From: JBMTVN01 sp046047235
Lineage (GTDB): Bacteria; Verrucomicrobiota; Verrucomicrobiia; Limisphaerales; JAHDYP01
Assembly: GCA_046047235.1 (NCBI GenBank)
Contig: JBJOII010000056.1
Span: forward strand, 1-24,728
Direction: 5' to 3'
DNA length: 24,728 nucleotides
Below are positions 1 to 5,754 of the stretch, piece after piece; the first letter of the stretch is position 1; each line of letters starts with the position of its first letter. A model generated the notes under the pieces. It was not told the DNA's origin. It searched no databases and saw only the letters and a program-made list of their open reading frames with translations. The position numbers and the translations under genes were made by a program.

Positions 1-1
1 C

Positions 2-103
2 CTCTTCGGCCCAAACCGCAAGTCCGGCGCACGCAAACTACGCGCTCTCAATGACACTCACCTCTTCACCCTCAGGGACCTCAAAAAAAATGCCTTCGGA
101 TAA
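2..103 (+). CDS. 3' end of an unidentified protein gene (partial)
   Basis: An open frame enters from the left edge and stops with TAA at 101-103, giving about 33 C-terminal residues that end in KKNAFG. Third codon positions are mostly C, as in the other plus-strand genes here, which supports real coding. The other two forward frames are less convincing; one meets a TGA at 52-54. It converges on selB, whose stop lies 21 bases downstream. Too little is present to name a family. Confidence 0.45.
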   Translation, partial: LFGPNRKSGARKLRALNDTHLFTLRDLKKNAFG

Positions 104-124
104 GATCTGAACTCCGAGTCGAGA

Positions 125-2056
125 TTACCTCAGGACTCTGAAGTCACCTTCACGTCGCGTAAGCCCCGCCTGATCGAGTGTTTCGAGCAGCGGGATAGTA
201 ACCCTACGATTGCTGTTCAGCGCCTGACGCAGCTCGCTCGTCGTGGCTTTCCCGTGCAATCGCAGGAATCTCCGCACGGTGATTCGTGCCTGAGTAAATG
301 CCGCGTGGCTCACAACGATGTCCGCAGCCAGTTGGACCGCATCCCCGCACTGCAGAAGATAAGCCAATGCCTGACGACTCGTTGTATCGGGAGTCAAATC
401 TTTGGAGGACGGCACTTCGAGCCCCCGCTGTATCAGTTGAAACCTGAGCCGTTCTGCAGCCTTCTGAAGCTTGGGGGGGAGAGACGGATGGAAGTCCGAT
501 CTACGGATTGTATGCCCTTCAATCGTCATCCCCTGGGCAAGGAGGGCCTCCATTAAACCCTGAAAAACCCGGGACTCATTCGATTTGTGCTCTAGCACGG
601 ACCTGAGTTCAGCTAGTCGAACCCCCGGCAAATCAGGATGACTGGCATGAAACGTGTCAACATAGCGCAGTGCGGACTCGATGATGGTGCTCCACCAGGA
701 TCGATCAAAAAGCCACCCGTTCCATTCAATGATCTTGCTGGCAGCAACCAACGCCTGCACCGCCTGCTGAATCCTCTGTTCACTGTATCCGGACTGAACC
801 AGGAGACCTTTCAGCATCAGGGCGTGATGCTGCTCAAGAACAGCTTCGATCAGCAGCTCAGGATCCGTCATGCCAGCGCTGATCTTCGCTAGTGATTGCT
901 GGTGAAGGGTGCGGTTCCAACCGCGGTCAGGACCATCGATTGCCAGCACTGTTCCACCCGCAAGAGTATTGCGCTCGGATGCATCGCGCAGAATGAACCG
1001 GTCACCCACAAAGGCCGGCAGTGCTGATTGCAGGCGCAATTGCGCACAGGAGCTCTGGCCGGGCTTCAAGCTCGAACCCGCAGGAAGCCGCACCTTGGCC
1101 TTCACCCTGGCGCTGCCGAGGTGAACCCAGACTTGGCTCCCGTGTAAAAGAGCGCGCGCCGCCAGGACTTTCTGTCCGACCAAACGATCCGACTTGCCCA
1201 CCACAACTTCCAAAACGCAGCTCGAACCTGCCAGGGAGCCCGTGGTGATGACATCACCCCGCGACACATCCTTCGCCGCATCGATATCCGCCAGATTCAA
1301 CGCAACGCGCTGGCCAGGCTGGGCGTGGTCCAGTTCACGGCCATGGGACTGCAGGGAGCGAATCCGGGACTGAACACCACGTGGCGTGATGCATACCGGA
1401 TCTGCTTTCCGCAACCGCCCGCCGGTCAACGTTCCCGTCACAACCGTACCCGCGCCACGAACCACGAAGACCCTGTCAATGCTCAGCCTCGGCTTTCCGA
1501 TGTTCATCGGAGGTGGGATGGTTCTCAGCACATCAAGCATTGCCAACCTCAACTCCTCCAGTCCTCGCCCGACTGAAACGTCCGTTGGAACGATCGCAGC
1601 CGACTGAAATGGCGACCCTGACAAACGTCGCCTAACCTCGCTTCTCACCCTCTCAATGTCCTGGGCTAAGTCTGCTTTAGATAATGCGATGACACAATGA
1701 CTCACGCCCAGATAGGTGAGGATCTGCAGATGCTCCTCTGTCTGGGGCATCCATCCGTCATCTGCTGCAACGACAAGCAACGCCAAATCTACAGACCCAA
1801 CCCCGGCCACCATGTTCTTCACGAAATCCTCGTGCCCCGGCACATCCACGATCCCCAATTCGAAAACGTCCGAGGCAGGGCGACCTTCAGCCTCACCTCC
1901 TTTGAGGGTAAGCTGCGCGAACCCCAGCTCGATGGTGATCCCGCGGGCTTTCTCCTCAGGCAACCGGTCAGGATCTATGCCCGTTAGGGCTCTGACCAAA
2001 CTGCTTTTGCCATGATCCACATGTCCTGCAGTGGCTAAAATGTGGTGCCTCAACAT
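125..2056 (-). CDS. selB: Selenocysteine-specific elongation factor SelB
   Basis: This 643-residue translational GTPase delivers Sec-tRNA-Sec to ribosomes paused at a UGA that carries a SECIS hairpin. The N-terminus shows the GTPase motifs in order: G1 GHVDHGKS (residues 11-18), switch I region ARGITIELGF, G3 DVPGHEDF and a G4-like SKAD. EF-Tu-like beta-barrel domains follow (RVFVVRGAGTVVTGTLTGG is typical of SelB). The last 250 or so residues form the winged-helix region that binds SECIS RNA, ending in the characteristic RKEGD-like stretch TRREGDFRVLR. Length fits the usual 600-650. The ATG at 2054-2056 places the GTPase domain at the extreme N-terminus, as is normal; no clear Shine-Dalgarno site precedes it. 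It is separated from selA by a divergently placed lipoprotein gene, so it probably has its own promoter. Base composition is visibly more balanced than in genes further right. Confidence 0.96.
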   Translation of the reverse strand: MLRHHILATAGHVDHGKSSLVRALTGIDPDRLPEEKARGITIELGFAQLTLKGGEAEGRPASDVFELGIVDVPGHEDFVKNMVAGVGSVDLALLVVAADDGWMPQTEEHLQILTYLGVSHCVIALSKADLAQDIERVRSEVRRRLSGSPFQSAAIVPTDVSVGRGLEELRLAMLDVLRTIPPPMNIGKPRLSIDRVFVVRGAGTVVTGTLTGGRLRKADPVCITPRGVQSRIRSLQSHGRELDHAQPGQRVALNLADIDAAKDVSRGDVITTGSLAGSSCVLEVVVGKSDRLVGQKVLAARALLHGSQVWVHLGSARVKAKVRLPAGSSLKPGQSSCAQLRLQSALPAFVGDRFILRDASERNTLAGGTVLAIDGPDRGWNRTLHQQSLAKISAGMTDPELLIEAVLEQHHALMLKGLLVQSGYSEQRIQQAVQALVAASKIIEWNGWLFDRSWWSTIIESALRYVDTFHASHPDLPGVRLAELRSVLEHKSNESRVFQGLMEALLAQGMTIEGHTIRRSDFHPSLPPKLQKAAERLRFQLIQRGLEVPSSKDLTPDTTSRQALAYLLQCGDAVQLAADIVVSHAAFTQARITVRRFLRLHGKATTSELRQALNSNRRVTIPLLETLDQAGLTRREGDFRVLR

Positions 2057-2065
2057 GCGGGACGA

Positions 2066-2079
2066 TTCTCAGATGAGAA
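2066..2079. promoter_or_regulatory. Short perfect palindrome upstream of selB
   Basis: The arms TTCTCA and TGAGAA are perfectly inverted around a 2-base GA spacer. The site begins 9 bases upstream of the selB start codon, in the 125-base gap between the divergent selB and DUF2959-like genes. It could be an operator or a weak mRNA hairpin over the selB leader. No clear sigma-70 promoter was seen in the gap. A 6-bp palindrome can occur by chance. Confidence 0.2.
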
Positions 2080-2181
2080 CTGCGGACTTGGCAACCTACT
2101 TGAAAAGGGTCCCATCCCGAAAAACCCGATTGCATCCTCAGGGTTTACCCGCTAACGAGTGAATGTTTTCGATCACCCAGC

Positions 2182-2841
2182 ATGAAAGCCATCACTAGCT
2201 CCGCGATCCACTCACTCGCAGCCTTGTTGCTCCTTGCACTTCTTCTCGGCAACACCGGCTGCTCCTCGGGAGGCTACGCCAAAGGCGATAAAACCGCCGC
2301 AAATATCCGGAAGGCAGCCGATCAAATCGCCCTGCTCAACAAGGACATCGAGCGCGCACTGGGAAGCCTCAGCGATCTCGTAAACAACCCTCAACCCAAT
2401 CTCAAACCGCAATTCAAACGCTTTTCCGCCGATGTAAAGACCGTGGAAAGGTCGGCAGAACATATCTACGCGGCACGTCAGTCCATGGCCGACAAAGGCA
2501 AGGCCTTCTTCGAGCATTGGGATAGCCAGCTGGCGGAAATCAACAATGAGGACATCCGGGCGCGCAGCCAGAGCCGACGCGATGAAGTGGCTGCAAAACT
2601 CCTCGAGATCAAGGTCCGCTACGAAGACGCCGCAAGGACCTTTAAACCGTTCATTGCCGACTTGCGGGATGTGCAGCGCTTCCTTTCACTCGACCTGACC
2701 ACGGATGGTGTGAGCGCCGCCAAGGAGCCGCTGAAGAAAGCCATGACCGACGCCATCCCCGTCATCGAAGCCGTGCAGGACCTCTCCGAAGGCTTTGCAT
2801 CGCTGGGCGTATCCATGGCATCAGCAAATCCATCCAACTAG
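2182..2841 (+). CDS. DUF2959-like putative lipoprotein
   Basis: The 219-residue product has a Lys-containing N-terminus, a hydrophobic stretch (about 9-23) and the sequence NTGCSSG. Cys27 is thus a likely lipidation site, although Asn at -3 is not ideal for a lipobox. The rest is polar and almost wholly helical, with heptad-like spacing (KDIERALGSLSDLV, YAARQSMADKGKAFFEHWD), suggesting a coiled-coil or helical-bundle periplasmic protein. The overall pattern resembles the DUF2959 family, whose biochemical role I do not know. It lies between selA and selB but on the opposite strand. It converges on selA with only 8 bases between stops and diverges from selB. Nothing in the sequence ties it to Sec metabolism; it may simply have inserted there. 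Confidence 0.8.
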   Translation: MKAITSSAIHSLAALLLLALLLGNTGCSSGGYAKGDKTAANIRKAADQIALLNKDIERALGSLSDLVNNPQPNLKPQFKRFSADVKTVERSAEHIYAARQSMADKGKAFFEHWDSQLAEINNEDIRARSQSRRDEVAAKLLEIKVRYEDAARTFKPFIADLRDVQRFLSLDLTTDGVSAAKEPLKKAMTDAIPVIEAVQDLSEGFASLGVSMASANPSN

Positions 2842-2849
2842 AGTCGCAT

Positions 2850-4274
2850 TCACGATCCACAAGCGAGCGCCCGCCGAAGCGCCTCCACCAGAACCTGGTC
2901 CTGGGAGGGAAACACTGTTCGCAAATCCAGACAGAACCGCTGTCTGCCCAGGACCCCGATCACTGCTGGCATTCCAAGGCGGAGACGTTCGACCAGCTCC
3001 GGAAGAGGGACGCTATCGGGACGCACTTCAAGCGCAACCGAAGGAACGATCTCCCTTGGCATGGTGCCGCCGCCCACCTGACCGGAGGCGCCCCCTATTG
3101 CCAACTTCGCGGGCACCCCATCCAATCCGCCAATAATTGCCGCAGCCCGGGCTCGCAACTCATCTGCACCCACCATGGCTTGGTCCACCCAAGGCACTCC
3201 CAACGGAGCAACCGGATCCCCCTTCCCCACGCCGCGGCCCAGCCAGGTATCGACAGTAGCTTGCAACGCACTGAGCACCAATTTGTCACATCGCAGGGCG
3301 CGAAAGAATGGCTCCTTCTTCAGCGCCGCCACCCTCTTGCCGTCTCCAACGATAACCCCCGCCTGAGGCCCACCAAGCAGCTTGTCCCCACTGAAACAGA
3401 CCAAGTCAGCACCGCTCCGAAACACCTCCTCCACCGTTGGCTCATGGCGTAACCCCGCAAATCGGGCAGTGTCCACCACCGCACCGCTCCCCAGATCCTC
3501 GACGAAAGGAACCCGTCGGCGCTTCGCAAGCGCCCCAAGCTCCTGACTCGAGACGGATTCAACAAAGCCCTCCATGAAAAAATTGCTGCGATGCACTTTA
3601 AGGATCATGGCTGTCTCCGGACAAATCGCTCGCGCGTAGTCCTCGATATTCGTGCGGTTTGTTGTCCCCACTTCACGCAGAACTGCACCGCTCGTCTCCA
3701 ATATTTCCGGAATGCGGAATCCGCCGCCAATCTGCACGAGTTCACCGCGGGAAATGACAACCTCCTTGGCCGGGCCCGCCGTCAAATGTCGCAGGATCAA
3801 CACCAAGGCAGCGGCACAGTTGTTCACCACCGTCGCTGCACCAGCCCCACACAACACCGCCAATGCCTGTTCCAAATAGCTGCCGCGGCTTCCCCGGCGT
3901 CCCGTCTCCAGATCAAACTCCAGGTTGCTGTAGCCGGCAGCCACCGCACTCATCTGCTTCACTGCCTCCACCGACAACGGAGCCCTGCCCAAATTGGTAT
4001 GGATCAACACCCCTGTCCCATTGATGACGGGCCGGATGCGCTGCCGCTCCATCGAAGCCAGCTGCCTCCCCAACCCCGCTACAATCTCCTGAAATGGCGG
4101 TACTACCGACCTGGATCTCCTCAAACGCCCCAGCTCCCGCCGCACGGCAGCAAGGATCATCACCCTCGGTAAATCCACCCCACCAAGTTCGCCCATGATG
4201 CGATCAACCGAAGGGATAGCTCGAAGCCCGGAGGGATTCCCGGAAGATTTCGCGGTCCGCGCAGCCTTCTTCAT
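2850..4274 (-). CDS. selA: L-seryl-tRNA(Sec) selenium transferase SelA
   Basis: This PLP enzyme converts Ser-tRNA-Sec to Sec-tRNA-Sec using selenophosphate. The PLP-binding lysine is visible in CFSGDKLLGGPQAG (Lys298 with the start chosen here, near the position in E. coli SelA). Other family marks are the N-terminal IPSVDRIM, NGTGVLIHTNLGRAPL (86-100), YSNLEFDLETGRRGSR, and VNNCAAAL. The frame is open further, to an ATG at 4400 (516 residues). That extension is Arg/Trp-rich, unlike SelA, and overlaps selD by 59 bases. Starting at the ATG at 4272-4274 gives 474 residues, matching the usual 460-475, and leaves a 67-base gap after selD. Neither start has a strong Shine-Dalgarno site. It is probably co-transcribed with selC and selD. 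Confidence 0.95.
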   Translation of the reverse strand: MKKAARTAKSSGNPSGLRAIPSVDRIMGELGGVDLPRVMILAAVRRELGRLRRSRSVVPPFQEIVAGLGRQLASMERQRIRPVINGTGVLIHTNLGRAPLSVEAVKQMSAVAAGYSNLEFDLETGRRGSRGSYLEQALAVLCGAGAATVVNNCAAALVLILRHLTAGPAKEVVISRGELVQIGGGFRIPEILETSGAVLREVGTTNRTNIEDYARAICPETAMILKVHRSNFFMEGFVESVSSQELGALAKRRRVPFVEDLGSGAVVDTARFAGLRHEPTVEEVFRSGADLVCFSGDKLLGGPQAGVIVGDGKRVAALKKEPFFRALRCDKLVLSALQATVDTWLGRGVGKGDPVAPLGVPWVDQAMVGADELRARAAAIIGGLDGVPAKLAIGGASGQVGGGTMPREIVPSVALEVRPDSVPLPELVERLRLGMPAVIGVLGRQRFCLDLRTVFPSQDQVLVEALRRALACGS

Positions 4275-4341
4275 ACTGGGCAAACACTGGGGTTTTCCCG
4301 CACCAAGCAGAAGCGCGAAATACACGCTTGCCGACGCCTGC

Positions 4342-5394
4342 CTACGCCACGCGAATCCGGCCCTTCGGCGACCGCACAATGCGTCCAACCACAGCGGCAA
4401 CCCGCTGCCTGCGCAACATGATGCTCCGAATCACGCTGTCCAGATGCCTCCGGGGGACACATAACAGCAGACCACCGCTGGTCTGCGCATCCGAAAGCAG
4501 CACCTTGTCGACCTCCGTCACTCCAGAACCCCACTCCGTCCATTCTTCGCACGTCTCAAGATTCAGTTTCGTCCCACCAGGCACGCAGCCTTCCTGGATC
4601 AACCCGCGCACCTGCTTGCTGATAGCCGGAACTGCCGTGGCCTCGATCTCCGCCCCAACCCCACTCGCCCGGCAGAGACTCCCCAAATGCCCCAGCAAGC
4701 CGAAACCCGTAACGTCAGTCCCCGCCCGCACCCACCGCTTCTCCGCCAAATCAGGCCCCACATCGTTCAGCATCCGCATCCACGCCACCGCCCTCTTCTC
4801 AAGCGACACCACAGAAATCCCACGCTTGATCGCGGTCGTCACTATCCCCGTCCCAAGTGGCTTCGTTAAAACCAGCAAATCACCGGGTCGCGCCGCCGCA
4901 TTCGTAATCAAACGTCCCGGATTCACCAACCCGGTCACCGATAGCCCGTAAACCGGCTCAGGATTCTTAATGGTATGCCCGCCAACCATCACACATCCCG
5001 CCTCCCTCACCTTTGCTTCCCCTCCCCGCAGTATGGCTCGGATGTCACCCGCCGAAACCGCACCCTCCGGCATCCCCATCACATTCAATGCCGTCAACGG
5101 CCTGCCCCCCATCGCGTAAACATCCGACAAAGCGTTCGCAGCCGCTATCTGCCCAAACGTATAGGGGTCATCAACAATAGGAGTGAAAAAGTCGACCGTC
5201 TGCACCAGCGCCCGCCCCGCATCCAGACGAAAAACTCCCGCATCATCGGCCGTGTTCGAGCCGACGATCAATCGCGGGTCACGTTGACCCTTTTGCTGAG
5301 GCAGGACCTGCCTCAGGGCCTTCTGGCCCAGTTTGGCCGCTCAACCAGCGCAGGAAGCCAGCGCCGTCAGTCGAGCTTTCGCATCACGTTTCAT
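4342..5394 (-). CDS. selD: Selenide, water dikinase SelD, itself a selenoprotein (UGA = Sec18)
   Basis: SelD makes selenophosphate from selenide and ATP, the selenium donor for SelA. A simple translation begins at a TTG (5269-5271) and lacks the catalytic N-terminus. Reading upstream in the same frame gives a short N-terminus ending in RLTALASCAG, then TGA (5341-5343), then AAKLGQKALRQVL, joining LIVGSNTADDAGVF without a shift. E. coli SelD has RLTQYS followed by Cys17-x-x-Lys20; here the order is Sec18-Ala-Ala-Lys21. So the UGA falls exactly on the catalytic Cys/Sec site and the catalytic lysine is conserved. From the ATG at 5392-5394 the protein is 350 residues, the family norm. Other motifs: VDFFTPIVDDPYTFGQIAAANALSDVYAMGG, GGHTIKNPEPVYGL, TDVTGFGLLGHL, and DAQTSGGLLL near the C-terminus. 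It lies 48 bases after tRNA-Sec. Automatic callers will truncate this gene. Confidence 0.95.
5296..5329 (-). promoter_or_regulatory. Candidate bacterial SECIS element in selD
   Basis: Two hairpins lie 3' of the UGA in the mRNA. The proximal one has arms GGGCC and GGCCC with loop AGAA (plus-strand 5316-5329), its loop starting 16 bases after the UGA. The distal one is a perfect 9-bp stem, CUGAGGCAG paired with CUGCCUCAG around GUC (5296-5316), its loop 33 bases after the UGA. Bacterial SECIS elements place the apical loop roughly 16-37 bases after the UGA, with a G early in the loop; both meet this. The distal apex, GCAGGUCCUGC, closely resembles the E. coli fdhF SECIS apex, GCAGGUCUGC. They share base 5316, so they nearly exclude or stack on each other. 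Confidence 0.75.
5341..5343 (-). other. In-frame UGA selenocysteine codon of selD
   Basis: The minus strand reads TGA at the position of the catalytic Cys in Cys-type SelD, preceded by SCAG and followed by AAK. The frame is open on both sides: upstream to an ATG 17 codons before, downstream for over 330 codons. Coding conservation on both sides argues against a nonsense mutation, and the full Sec machinery is encoded alongside. Confidence 0.93.
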
Positions 5395-5442
5395 GTCACA
5401 TCGGTAAACCACACGGGAGGCTGCAACTCCTCGTCAACAGTC

Positions 5443-5539
5443 TGGCGGAGAGGGAGCGAATCGAACACTCCTCGGATAGTCTAGCTACCCGACATCGGTT
5501 TTGAAGACCGAGGCGGACACCAGCCACGCGTCACTCTCC
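5443..5539 (-). tRNA. selC: tRNA-Sec (anticodon UCA), selC
   Basis: A 97-base minus-strand tRNA with encoded CCA. The 5-bp anticodon stem UCGGU/ACCGA holds loop CUUCAAA, with anticodon UCA at 5502-5504. The long variable arm is a 7-bp stem, CGGGUAG/CUAUCCG, around CUAGA, as expected for tRNA-Sec. The T arm is GAGUG-UUCGAUU-CGCUC. The acceptor begins GGAGAG and pairs with CUCUCC, followed by discriminator G and CCA. Only 12 bases separate the T loop from the discriminator, whereas the E. coli tRNA-Sec has 13 (8+5). Position 7 is a U-C mismatch, so the branch reads as 7+5 or 8+4. The D arm is weak (GUGG/CCGC). It lies directly upstream of selD and is probably co-transcribed with it. Confidence 0.95.
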
Positions 5540-5583
5540 ACATAACCCGCGCATGCTGTGGTGCCGGAACCGTTTTGTCGATG

Positions 5584-5733
5584 TTAGGAAATCTCAGCCA
5601 GATCACCGTTGGCGCAAGCGGCACCTCAACAAGCCGCCCTCGCCAGAACAGCAACCACCGCTACCACCACCGGCAGCTCAATCAGTGCAAAGCCGCCAAT
5701 CCGACAAACGCTTCACGACAACAGGGAAGGCAT
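5584..5733 (-). pseudogene. Relic of a prepilin/pseudopilin N-terminus
   Basis: One minus-strand frame encodes GGFALIELPVVVAVVAVLA, a clear match to the type IV prepilin consensus (GFTLIELLVVIAIIAILA), including the Gly before the cleavage site, the +1 Phe and Glu5. In the same frame an ATG at 5731-5733, preceded by GAGGT, opens MPSLLS. TGA then interrupts at 5713-5715 and again at 5626-5628, with a final TAA at 5584-5586, and no pseudopilin body follows. The hydrophobic helix also carries a Pro at position 7 of the mature part. Most likely it is a decayed, truncated pseudopilin gene of the kind that is intact at 23462. A chance hydrophobic frame is the alternative, but the joint presence of GF, LIEL and the following helix makes that less likely. 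Confidence 0.5.
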
Positions 5734-5754
5734 TACCTCGCGCTTGTCTCCCGC

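Noticed and set aside
4275..4400. N-terminal extension of SelA to an ATG at 4400
   Set aside because: It overlaps selD, is unlike SelA N-termini and would make the protein longer than the family norm.
5269..5271. TTG as the start of selD
   Set aside because: It would delete the catalytic Sec/Lys segment; the frame continues through the UGA to an ATG at 5394 with matching sequence.
5584..5733. The two UGA codons in the prepilin relic as further Sec codons
   Set aside because: Prepilins have no known Sec positions, no obvious SECIS hairpin was seen after either UGA, and the frame ends without a pseudopilin body.
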